From Clostridia bacterium 41_269 (lineage in GTDB: Bacteria > Bacillota > DTU086), in contig LGEZ01000001.1 of NCBI GenBank assembly GCA_001508005.1, positions 116,392-176,325 on the forward strand: a stretch of DNA of 59,934 nt, written 5' to 3'. A model generated the notes under the pieces. It saw only the letters and a program-made list of their open reading frames with translations, searched no databases and was not told the DNA's origin. The position numbers and the translations under genes were made by a program. Positions 1-6,708 of the stretch are shown here, in pieces (within the stretch, counting starts at the first letter, position 1; each line of letters opens with the position of its first letter).

Positions 1-1697
1 TCGTAGAACAGCCACATACCCTTTGCGGCATCGATTGACGAACCGCCTCCTATAGCTATTATTGTGTCCGGGGAAAATTTTTTCATCATTTCAACACCCT
101 TTTCTACGGTGGCAAGGGACGGGTTCGGCTCCACATCGTCGAAAATATCAAGGCTTATGTGGTTGCTTCTTTTTTTCAGGTAATACTCCACCCTGTCAAC
201 GTATCCCAATTTTCTCAAAACCCGATCCGTCACGATGAATACCCTTTCTATGCCCGGCATTTTTGACAGGTACTGCAGGGCACCCCGTTCGAAATATATT
301 TTTGGTGGGACTTTAAACCACTGCATGTTCACTCTGCGCTGTGCCACCCTTTTTATATTAACCAGATCCACAGCAGATATGTTGTCCGTGGTCGCGTTGC
401 GCCCGGCGTATCCGCACCCCAGGGTCAGCGAAGGTGTCAGTATGTTGTAAATATCGCCTATGGCTCCCTGGGAGGCCGGGGAGTTGACGACGACTCTTCC
501 TACCCGCACCCGGTGAGAAAAATATTCTATTGCTTCGCTGTTTTCAGAGTGAATGACTGCCGAGTGGCCCATCCCGCCGAATTCTACCATTTCCCTTGCG
601 CATTCCGTTCCTTCCCTGTAGTCGGCAACTTCGTAATATGCCAGTATAGGGCTCAGCTTTTCCCTGGAAAGAGGATAATCTTTACCCACCCCTTCTTGGC
701 GGGCGATGAGTATTTTCGTGTTTTCCGGCACACTTATGCCCGCCATTTTTGCTATTTGAAAGGCACTTCTTCCCACAATGTCCGGGTTTAAACTGCATTT
801 GCCCTCAAGGATGGAGATGCTTTCGAGCTTTTTAGTTTCCTCCGGGGTCAGGAAATAACACTTCAAAGCTTTAAGCATTTCCAGCACCTGCTGGGATACT
901 TCCCGGTCAACGATGAGGGCCTGCTCGGAGGCGCAGATCATCCCGTTGTCAAAGGTTTTGCTTATCACGAGGTCGTTTACGGCTCTTTTGAGATTTGCTG
1001 TTTTTTCGATGTAACAGGGAACGTTTCCCGGACCGACGCCAAGAGCCGGGCGCCCTGAACTGTAAGCTGCTCTCACCATTCCTTCTCCGCCCGTGGCCAG
1101 GATGAGAGCAACTCCTGGGTGTTTTATAAGCGCTTGCGCCGCCTGAATGGAGGGCTGTTCTATCCACTGGATGCAGAATTCCGGCGCTCCTGCTTGGACA
1201 GCTGCTTTTTTAAGAATTTCCGCCGCCCTGGCGCTGCATTTCTGCGCGCTGGGGTGGAAGCTGAAAATTATTGGGTTTCTGGTTTTAAGGGCGATTAACC
1301 CCTTAAAAAGGGTTGTGGAAGTGGGATTTGTAACGGGCGTGAGTGCGGCTATGACGCCCGCCGGTTCGGCTATTTCTGCATAGCCCTCTTCTTCGATTTC
1401 CTTGATCACACCAACGGTTTTAAGGTTCTTGATATCGTGGTAAATGTATTCTGTGGCAAAAATGTTTTTTATAATTTTGTCTTCGTAGACCCCCCTTCCT
1501 GTATTTTCTACAGCCAGCTTTGCTAATTCCATGTGGTGGTCAAGTCCAGCCAGAGCGGCGCTGCGCACAATTTCGTCCACTTTCTGCTGGTCAAAATCCT
1601 TGCTTAGATATTCCTCTAGGGCTTTTTGGGCGTTTTTTACCAGTCCGTCTATCATAGTTAGGGTTTCACCGTTGTTTGGGTTTTCATTTCCTGACAA
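1..1697 (-). CDS. adhE: Bifunctional acetaldehyde-CoA/alcohol dehydrogenase AdhE (3' end outside window)
   Basis: AdhE converts acetyl-CoA to acetaldehyde and then to ethanol, using NADH in the cytoplasm. The visible 565 codons hold the whole aldehyde dehydrogenase half, with the catalytic cysteine in MICASEQ (about residue 255), then the start of the iron-dependent alcohol dehydrogenase half with the nucleotide loop AIGGGSSIDAAKG (about residue 550). Roughly 300 further residues, including the iron-binding histidines, lie beyond base 1. The start is TTG at 1697-1695, seven bases after GGAGGTG; an in-frame GTG lies inside that ribosome site and is unlikely. It runs divergently from flaG. The gene points to fermentative ethanol metabolism. 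No frame breaks were seen in the visible part. Confidence 0.95.
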   Translation of the reverse strand, partial: MSGNENPNNGETLTMIDGLVKNAQKALEEYLSKDFDQQKVDEIVRSAALAGLDHHMELAKLAVENTGRGVYEDKIIKNIFATEYIYHDIKNLKTVGVIKEIEEEGYAEIAEPAGVIAALTPVTNPTSTTLFKGLIALKTRNPIIFSFHPSAQKCSARAAEILKKAAVQAGAPEFCIQWIEQPSIQAAQALIKHPGVALILATGGEGMVRAAYSSGRPALGVGPGNVPCYIEKTANLKRAVNDLVISKTFDNGMICASEQALIVDREVSQQVLEMLKALKCYFLTPEETKKLESISILEGKCSLNPDIVGRSAFQIAKMAGISVPENTKILIARQEGVGKDYPLSREKLSPILAYYEVADYREGTECAREMVEFGGMGHSAVIHSENSEAIEYFSHRVRVGRVVVNSPASQGAIGDIYNILTPSLTLGCGYAGRNATTDNISAVDLVNIKRVAQRRVNMQWFKVPPKIYFERGALQYLSKMPGIERVFIVTDRVLRKLGYVDRVEYYLKKRSNHISLDIFDDVEPNPSLATVEKGVEMMKKFSPDTIIAIGGGSSIDAAKGMWLFY

Positions 1698-1830
1698 GTG
1701 CCGCACCTCCAGTGTCCTTTGTTTTGGGCCTAAAGCAGCTTGGGTTTTCTGCCAGTGAGCTTTCTTTTTATTATTTGCATGTTGTGGTAGGTAAAATGCA
1801 CTTAATAAAAGGGGATAGTGAAAAATTTTC

Positions 1831-1857
1831 TAAAGCTTTGGCTGTTTTTGCCGAATT
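1831..1857 (+). promoter_or_regulatory. Sigma-D (FliA-type) promoter for the flaG-fliD-fliS operon
   Basis: TAAA at 1831-1834, a spacer of exactly 15 bases and GCCGAATT at 1850-1857 match the Bacillus/Clostridium sigma-D consensus TAAA-N15-GCCGATAT at all but two positions. It lies about 40 bases upstream of flaG, the first gene of a late (class III) operon, and sigD itself is encoded at 25876-26640. The assignment is by consensus match and context. Confidence 0.8.
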
Positions 1858-1899
1858 TTACTATAAGGATACATTTGCTTTAAGGAGAGTGGAAGGAGG

Positions 1900-2295
1900 A
1901 TGTCTGTTCAAGAAATTCAAGGAACTACCGGGGTTTCCCAAGTTTCCCCTTTGAAAGAGACCTTAAGGGAAAGAGTCCAGTTGGAAAAGACAACGGCACC
2001 GATAGATGACACCGTACAGAAAGCCGAAGGGTCGGCAGTTGAGGAAGAACAGCAGTTTTCAGGTGCAGTATCCGAAGCTGAGGTTATAAAAGCCATTGAG
2101 CGAGCCAACGAGGCTTTCAGGGTTGTCAATACCCGTTTTGAGTTTTCCATTCATGAAGGCACAAAGGAAATCATGGTAAAAATAATCGATGAAGAAACCA
2201 ATGAGGTGATAAGAGAAATCCCTCCGGAAAAGATACTGGACCTCATTGCCAAGATATGGGAGCTTGCGGGGATACTGGTTGATGAGCGGGCTTAA
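1900..2295 (+). CDS. flaG: FlaG family flagellar protein (copy 1)
   Basis: FlaG-family protein of 131 residues. FlaG proteins are small filament-associated proteins usually encoded next to fliD, and in some bacteria they limit filament length. The N-terminal 60 residues are variable and acidic. The conserved FlaG domain occupies about residues 60-131, with FEFSIHEGTKEIMVKI and the ending EIPPEKILDLIAKI typical of the family. The ATG directly abuts AAGGAGG, which is unusually close; a second site, AAGGAG at 1882-1887, is 12 bases away. It is the first gene of the operon behind the sigma-D promoter and is followed by fliD after 30 bases. A divergent second FlaG lies at 4380-4751. Confidence 0.88.
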   Translation: MSVQEIQGTTGVSQVSPLKETLRERVQLEKTTAPIDDTVQKAEGSAVEEEQQFSGAVSEAEVIKAIERANEAFRVVNTRFEFSIHEGTKEIMVKIIDEETNEVIREIPPEKILDLIAKIWELAGILVDERA

Positions 2296-2325
2296 GGTGC
2301 GAGGGTTTTTTGAGGAGGCGATAGG

Positions 2326-3807
2326 ATGAGCATTAACAGAGTGTCCGGCTTGGCTTCGGGAATGGACATAGACAGCATTGTATCGGATCTTATGAAGGTG
2401 CACAGGATTCCCTTGGACAAAATGTATCAGGAGAAGCAGCGCCTCGAATGGAAGAAGGAAGCATATCGTGAGATAAACAGCAAGCTTTCAAATCTTAGGG
2501 AACTTGCCTTCAGTTTAAAGCTTCAGAGGACCTTCAATGCCAAGAGGGCTGAATCATCAAATGTAAATGTTGTGGAGGCATCAGCCGGAGCAGGTGCTGC
2601 TGACGGTGTATACAGCATTTCCGTTTTCCAGCTGGCAAAGGGAGCGTACCTTGCCAGTGATGAAGCCATCAGCCTGGGGAGCGATACCCGTACACTTGAT
2701 TCCCTGGGCCTGGCCGGAACCTACACTTTTACAATAAATGGTAAGGAGATAACCGTAGATGCTGCTGTAGACACCATAAGTAGCCTGGTAAAGAAGATAA
2801 ATTCTGCGGGTGCAGGCGTTACTGCTTCCTATGACAGCGGGTTCGACAGGCTTTTTCTCAGCACCCCTTCTACGGGAGCCGATGCGGTGATCGATATTGA
2901 CGATGCTGGTGATGGAAGGGGAGCAGAGCTTTTTGCCAAACTTAAAATAAATTTAAATACAGACGGAACAGCCGAGGCGCAGGGGCAGGATGCGGTGTTT
3001 ACAATAAACGGAATTGAGATGACGAGCTCCTCAAATACCTTTACCCTAAGCAGAGTTACCTTTACGCTGAAGGGCATTAGCCAGGCCGGGTCGGATACTT
3101 TGGTGACGGTGGGCACCGATGTGGATGCGGTTTACAAATCCATAGTGGATTTTGTGAACGCATACAATGAGGTTATATCACACATTAACGGCAAGCTGAC
3201 AGAGGAATACTACAGGGACTACCCTCCCCTGACGGATGAGATGCGAAAGGAATTAGACGAGGATCAGATTGAGGAATGGACCAAGCGGGCCAAAAGCGGG
3301 CTTTTGAAGAATGACTCTCTGCTTTTCAGCATCTTAAGCGGTATGCGGAGGGCGCTTTCCGATTATGTGGAGGATGCCAGCATTAAATCCCTTTCCCAGA
3401 TAGGCATAACTACAGGCTCTTACAGCGAGAGGGGAAAGCTCTATGTGGATGAAGCAAAGCTCAAGCAGACTATTTCTGAAAGCTTGGAAGGAATTATGGA
3501 ACTTTTCACGGATTCAGCTCAAGGAATAGGGGTTAAGGTATATGATGAGATTGTTAGGGGAATCACTCTTATAACGAAAAAAGCGGGCTCACCCGCAGGC
3601 TCTGTTACCATGGACACAAGTGAGCTGGGCAGAAGAATACGCCAGCTTGATGAAAGAATGGACGAATATGAAAAGCGTTTGGAGATGATAGAAAACAGGT
3701 ATTGGAACCAGTTTACGGTGATGGAAAAGTTTATAAGTGAAATGAACTATCAAAGCCTGTGGCTAACCCAACAGTTTGGAATGTGGTCTTCTTCGGGATC
3801 GAGATGA
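2326..3807 (+). CDS. fliD: Flagellar hook-associated protein 2 (filament cap) FliD
   Basis: FliD forms the cap at the filament tip, where exported flagellin is folded into the growing filament. The 493 residues show the conserved N-terminal start SGLASGMDIDSIVSDLM, a variable middle domain, and a C-terminal FliD domain with coiled-coil ending (about residues 380-480, many charged heptads such as RIRQLDERMDEYEKRL). A GGAGG ribosome site precedes the ATG. It lies between flaG and a putative export-chaperone gene, which matches the usual fliD-chaperone-fliS grouping. Its expression is presumably sigma-D dependent with flaG. Confidence 0.97.
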   Translation: MSINRVSGLASGMDIDSIVSDLMKVHRIPLDKMYQEKQRLEWKKEAYREINSKLSNLRELAFSLKLQRTFNAKRAESSNVNVVEASAGAGAADGVYSISVFQLAKGAYLASDEAISLGSDTRTLDSLGLAGTYTFTINGKEITVDAAVDTISSLVKKINSAGAGVTASYDSGFDRLFLSTPSTGADAVIDIDDAGDGRGAELFAKLKINLNTDGTAEAQGQDAVFTINGIEMTSSSNTFTLSRVTFTLKGISQAGSDTLVTVGTDVDAVYKSIVDFVNAYNEVISHINGKLTEEYYRDYPPLTDEMRKELDEDQIEEWTKRAKSGLLKNDSLLFSILSGMRRALSDYVEDASIKSLSQIGITTGSYSERGKLYVDEAKLKQTISESLEGIMELFTDSAQGIGVKVYDEIVRGITLITKKAGSPAGSVTMDTSELGRRIRQLDERMDEYEKRLEMIENRYWNQFTVMEKFISEMNYQSLWLTQQFGMWSSSGSR

Positions 3808-3853
3808 TGATGAAGAGTATTGGCTTTGGTAAGAAAAAGCGGAGGGCTTTTAG

Positions 3854-4330
3854 GTGAAGGAACCTATAGATAAGACAGTGGTAAAACTTTTGGAAAATTT
3901 GAAAAAGAAAAAGGAATATATGAAAATGCTTAAGGATCTCGCTTTGAAGCAGAAATTAATTCTTTCAGATTTTGAGAGCGGTGGCAGTGAAAGCCTTTTG
4001 GACATCCTTGAGGAGAGAAGGAACATTATAAGAGAGGTTGACAGGCTTAATAGTGAAGTTTATGGTGAGAAGAGAGAAAGGGAGCTGGGAAATGCGGATT
4101 TGGCGGAAAGGAAAGGGTTTCCAGTTGAAGCCCTTGAGCTGGAAAGGGAAGCAGCGGAGCTGGCAAAGGAGATATATGATATTGATAGGGAGAGCATGAA
4201 AATTGCCCAAGAAACAGTGGAAGAGATAAAAGAAAAGATAAAGGAAGTAAATCTCCACCGAAAGAGCAAGGATTTCTATAAGGGGAAGGGAAAGGGTTTT
4301 TCCGGAGTTTTCCTTAACGAAAAGAGGTAG
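3854..4330 (+). CDS. Putative FlgN/FliT-like flagellar export chaperone
   Basis: A 158-residue, highly charged, mostly alpha-helical protein without membrane segment. The heptad-like central part (residues about 5-130, rich in Glu, Lys, Leu) and the position directly after fliD and before fliS fit the small chaperones that carry FliD or FlgK/FlgL to the export gate (FliT, FlgN). No signature motif is visible, so the assignment rests on size, predicted helix content and context. The start is GTG at 3854, seven bases after a GGAGGG-containing stretch. The C-terminal tail (KSKDFYKGKGKGFSG) is basic and probably disordered. It could instead be an unrelated coiled-coil flagellar accessory protein. 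Confidence 0.55.
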   Translation: MKEPIDKTVVKLLENLKKKKEYMKMLKDLALKQKLILSDFESGGSESLLDILEERRNIIREVDRLNSEVYGEKRERELGNADLAERKGFPVEALELEREAAELAKEIYDIDRESMKIAQETVEEIKEKIKEVNLHRKSKDFYKGKGKGFSGVFLNEKR

Positions 4331-4379
4331 GCAGAGCGGGACTTAGGAGCTTTGGTTAATTTTTAAAGAGGTGATGGAG

Positions 4380-4751
4380 TTGAAGATTAACGGCGTTGAT
4401 CCCAAGGTTATAGATCAAATAAGAGATCAGTACATTCAGCCAGTGGTAAGGGACAGCAGGCAGATCAAAAGGGTGGACAGGTACGAGGAGCAGGAGGAGA
4501 GGGAGAAGGAGCAGTTTGAACAGTATTCCCGGGAAGATATAAAGCAGTCCATAGACAGGCTGAACAGCATATATGAGTCCTTTAGAAATCCCATTCGCTT
4601 CCGCCTCACTGAGGAAAATGGAGAAGCAAGGGTTGAGGTGGTGGATACTGCTGAGGACAGGGTGCTGAAGGCCGTAGAACCGGAAAGGGTCTTTGCGGTG
4701 ATGACCCAGATGGAGAAGCTCCTGGGTCTCTTGGTGGACGTTTTTATATAA
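4380..4751 (+). CDS. FlaG family protein (copy 2, divergent)
   Basis: About 123 residues. The C-terminal half (FRLTEENGEARVEVVD, then EPERVFAVMTQMEKLLGLLVD) has the FlaG pattern of a short beta region followed by a helix ending in a hydrophobic LLVD block, as in the copy at 1900-2295, but with low identity. The N-terminal half is strongly charged. The best start is TTG at 4380, because AAGAGGTGAT at 4366-4375 is an almost ideal ribosome site; an in-frame GTG at 4371 and ATG at 4374 lie inside it. The gene sits between the putative chaperone gene and fliS. Function is inferred from weak family resemblance and operon position only. Confidence 0.6.
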   Translation: MKINGVDPKVIDQIRDQYIQPVVRDSRQIKRVDRYEEQEEREKEQFEQYSREDIKQSIDRLNSIYESFRNPIRFRLTEENGEARVEVVDTAEDRVLKAVEPERVFAVMTQMEKLLGLLVDVFI

Positions 4752-4806
4752 GTTTTATATAGAGCACCATATGGGAAAAATTGAGGCACTAAAGGGGGAT
4801 GGTTGG

Positions 4807-5205
4807 GTGAACAATTCCTACAGGGCTTACATGCAGAGCCAGGTGATGACGGCTCCTAAAGAAAAGCTTGTGATCATGATGTACGACGGCATTTTGAGGT
4901 TTGCCAGGGGAGCTAAAGAGGCATGCTTGAGGAACGACATAGAGGAGGCGAACAGGAACCTTATTAAGGCGCAGTCCATTGTGGGCGAGCTTATGGGAAG
5001 CTTAAATTTTGAGGCTGGGGATATTGCCAAAAGCCTCTTTCTGCTGTACGACTATATGCACCGCAGGCTCATTGAGGCAAATGTGAAGAAGGATCCGGAG
5101 ATCATTGAGGAAGTTTGTGGCATGGCTGCTGAGCTTAAGGAGGCGTGGCAGCAGTCGCTTAAGGCTTTAAAGGAGGCGCCTACAGAGGCAGATGCCGGAG
5201 GGTAG
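4807..5205 (+). CDS. fliS: Flagellin export chaperone FliS
   Basis: FliS binds newly made flagellin in the cytoplasm, prevents its premature polymerisation and brings it to the FlhA export gate. The protein shows the family hallmarks: N-terminal NNSYRAYMQSQVMTAPKEKL, the motif IMMYDGILRFARGA, and a four-helix pattern ending in a C-terminal Trp-containing helix. GTG at 4807 after AAAGGGGGAT gives 132 residues, the normal length; the upstream in-frame ATG at 4771 has no ribosome site. It is the last gene of the late operon and is followed by a terminator. No flagellin gene is present in the window. Confidence 0.95.
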   Translation: MNNSYRAYMQSQVMTAPKEKLVIMMYDGILRFARGAKEACLRNDIEEANRNLIKAQSIVGELMGSLNFEAGDIAKSLFLLYDYMHRRLIEANVKKDPEIIEEVCGMAAELKEAWQQSLKALKEAPTEADAGG

Positions 5206-5229
5206 AGTGGAGGTTTTGCTTACAGCCTG

Positions 5230-5259
5230 GAGCAGATTTTAAGATCTGCTCTTTTTTTT
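5230..5259 (+). terminator. Intrinsic terminator after fliS
   Basis: GAGCAGAT at 5230-5237 pairs perfectly with ATCTGCTC at 5244-5251 over a 6-base loop and is followed directly by eight T residues (5252-5259). It ends the flaG-fliD-fliS transcript 24 bases after the fliS stop codon and isolates it from the riboswitch-controlled operon downstream. Confidence 0.92.
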
Positions 5260-5332
5260 GTCGATAAAAAAGAAAAAAATTTGTGTTTAATGCGGGGTTT
5301 ACTTTTTTAATGTAGAAATAAAGCAAAAAAAT

Positions 5333-5359
5333 TTGATATTTTCCTTAATGTGCTACTCT
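5333..5359 (+). promoter_or_regulatory. Possible sigma-A promoter of the flgB operon
   Basis: TTGATA at 5333-5338 and TACTCT at 5354-5359, preceded by an extended TGC, lie immediately upstream of the riboswitch. The 15-base spacer is short, and other AT-rich hexamers in 5260-5370 could serve instead. A start near 5366 would place the riboswitch at the extreme 5' end of the transcript, which is why this candidate is preferred. Confidence 0.35.
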
Positions 5360-5370
5360 TTGATAAAAAT

Positions 5371-5458
5371 ACCATGTTGGGCAAGCTTTCCGAAAGGAAA
5401 TGCGCGCAAAGCAATGGGTCTAAGGCCCTTCTTTGAGGGCTATGACTGCCATGCTGCA
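5371..5458 (+). ncRNA. Cyclic di-GMP-I (GEMM-I) riboswitch
   Basis: The segment carries the conserved blocks of the class I c-di-GMP aptamer in order: GGGCAAGC at 5379-5386, a hairpin with GAAA tetraloop (TTTCCGAAAGGAAA, 5387-5400), GCGCAAAGC at 5404-5412, GGGTCTAAGGC at 5417-5427, a second hairpin, and GCTATGACTGCC at 5439-5450. Aptamers of this class bind the second messenger c-di-GMP in the junction between the two hairpin arms. It is followed by an intrinsic terminator and then flgB, so it is placed to control the whole 28-kb flagellar operon. In Clostridioides difficile a riboswitch of the same class sits before flgB and shuts flagellar expression off when c-di-GMP is high; the same direction is inferred here but not proven. 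Confidence 0.93.
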
Positions 5459-5475
5459 GATTAAAAGTGTCGGCG

Positions 5476-5498
5476 CCTATCCTTTGGATAGGTTTTTT
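5476..5498 (+). terminator. Riboswitch-associated intrinsic terminator (expression platform)
   Basis: CCTATCC at 5476-5482 pairs with GGATAGG at 5486-5492 across a 3-base loop, followed by six T residues. It lies 18 bases after the aptamer and 25 bases before flgB, so it would stop transcription before the operon unless an alternative fold forms. I could not identify the antiterminator partner with certainty. Confidence 0.82.
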
Positions 5499-5523
5499 AT
5501 AAATTTTTTGGGGGACAGGTGTT

Positions 5524-5937
5524 ATGAGCTTTATTTTTAGTGATCCTGCTGTAAAGGTTCTGGAAAAATATTTGGACGCTGCCTATCAGCGCCAGGAGGT
5601 TACTGCCAACAACATAGCCAACATCAATACTCCCGGCTACAAAAAATCTTATGTAGTTTTTGAGGAATTCCTGGCACAGGCTCTGAAGGAAAAGGAAGGA
5701 ATTCCTTTAAGGCGCACCCATCCTGCCCATATGGGGTCAGTGCCGGCGTTGGAGGAAATTGCTCCTGAGATCAGAAGGGACTACAGTACTTCCCACAGAA
5801 CGGATGGAAATAACGTGAGCATTGAAGAGGAAATGGCGGTTCTTGCGATGAATGCCATCAATTACAATCTGGCAGCCCAGCAGTTGAGCAACAAGCTGTC
5901 CCTTTTAAGGTATGTGATCACAGAGGGGAGGGGATAA
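5524..5937 (+). CDS. flgB: Flagellar basal-body rod protein FlgB
   Basis: FlgB is a proximal rod subunit, secreted by the flagellar export apparatus to link the MS ring to the rod. The 137 residues have the family N-terminus with the rod-protein signature QEVTANNIANINTPGYKKS (about residues 24-42) and the C-terminal amphipathic helix with NAINYNLAAQQLSNKLSLLR. The start is ATG at 5524, eight bases after a GGGGGACAGG ribosome site. It is the first gene after the riboswitch and terminator; flgC follows after 3 bases. Length and order (flgB-flgC-fliE) match other Firmicutes. Confidence 0.97.
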   Translation: MSFIFSDPAVKVLEKYLDAAYQRQEVTANNIANINTPGYKKSYVVFEEFLAQALKEKEGIPLRRTHPAHMGSVPALEEIAPEIRRDYSTSHRTDGNNVSIEEEMAVLAMNAINYNLAAQQLSNKLSLLRYVITEGRG

Positions 5938-5940
5938 AAA

Positions 5941-6357
5941 ATGAAGCTCATACCAGGCATAGCCATCAGCGCATCGGCCCTAACAGCCCAAAAGCTGTGG
6001 ATGGATATCATTGCCAACAACATTGCTAATATGAACACCACCCGCACTGAGGGCGGCGGTCCTTACCGCAGGCAGATGCCTGTTTTCAGGGAAAGGCTTA
6101 AAGAAGCTTTGGAAGGTGGATATAGGGGAAACGGAGTCAGGGTGGAGAGAATTATTGAGGATGATGCCCCCCCAAGGATGGTGTACAATCCCGATCATCC
6201 CGATGCCGATGAGAACGGGTTTGTTGCCATGCCGAACATAAATATTGTAAATGAAATGATAGATCTCATTGCGGCATCAAGGGCATACGAGGCCAATGTT
6301 ACCGTTCTCAACACTTCTAAGTCCATGGCTTTGAAGGCCCTTGAAATAGGGCGTTAA
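5941..6357 (+). CDS. flgC: Flagellar basal-body rod protein FlgC
   Basis: FlgC is a proximal rod subunit, secreted in an early stage of flagellar assembly. The 138 residues begin with the rod signature MDIIANNIANMNTTRT (about residues 21-36), followed by GGPYRRQ, typical of FlgC, and end with IDLIAASRAYEANVTVLNTSK, the conserved C-terminal coiled-coil helix. It is separated from flgB by three bases and from fliE by 16 bases, so the three are clearly co-transcribed. Nothing unusual is visible. Confidence 0.97.
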   Translation: MKLIPGIAISASALTAQKLWMDIIANNIANMNTTRTEGGGPYRRQMPVFRERLKEALEGGYRGNGVRVERIIEDDAPPRMVYNPDHPDADENGFVAMPNINIVNEMIDLIAASRAYEANVTVLNTSKSMALKALEIGR

Positions 6358-6373
6358 CAGGGAGGTGCATTAA

Positions 6374-6673
6374 GTGGAGGTTTCTGCAGTAAACTCCCAG
6401 CCTTTGGTTTTTGGGCTTTCTGAAAAAAATGGGGATAAGAGGGAGACAAAATCCGTTGATTTTCTGGATGTCCTAAATGATGCGGTGAAAAAGCTTGACG
6501 ATCTTCAGAAGGAGGCTGATGCCCTTACCCTGCAGTATCTGGCAGGGGAAATTGACAGAATTCACGAGGTTGTAATTGCTGCGGAAAGGGCGAGCTTGGC
6601 CCTTCAGCTTGCGGTTCAGATAAGGAACAAGGTAATTGAGGCTTATCAGGAGATTTCCAGAATGCAGATTTAG
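6374..6673 (+). CDS. fliE: Flagellar hook-basal body protein FliE
   Basis: FliE links the FliF MS ring to the proximal rod and is among the first exported rod parts. The 99 residues are the normal size. The conserved C-terminal half is present: ERASLALQLAVQIRNKVIEAYQEI, with the preceding linker containing SVDFLDVLNDAVKKLDDLQKEAD. The start is GTG at 6374, seven bases after GGAGGTG. It lies between flgC and fliF, the standard order. Confidence 0.96.
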   Translation: MEVSAVNSQPLVFGLSEKNGDKRETKSVDFLDVLNDAVKKLDDLQKEADALTLQYLAGEIDRIHEVVIAAERASLALQLAVQIRNKVIEAYQEISRMQI

Positions 6674-6708
6674 GATTCGCAGCTTAAAGCTGCGGCGGCA
6701 GGGAGTGC

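Noticed and set aside
1780-1840. A Rex-type operator upstream of adhE (GTGAAAAATTTTC region)
   Set aside because: Only a partial palindrome is present, without the flanking bases of the Rex consensus; AT-rich chance is as likely.
235-1954. Several short plus-strand reading frames of 70-90 codons
   Set aside because: They are antisense to adhE or cover its upstream region, have no recognisable domain and lack ribosome sites; the minus-strand AdhE reading is continuous.
5260-5370. A sigma-D promoter before flgB
   Set aside because: TAAA at 5320-5323 is not followed at 15 bases by a GCCGATAT-like block; a sigma-A type promoter before the riboswitch is more likely.
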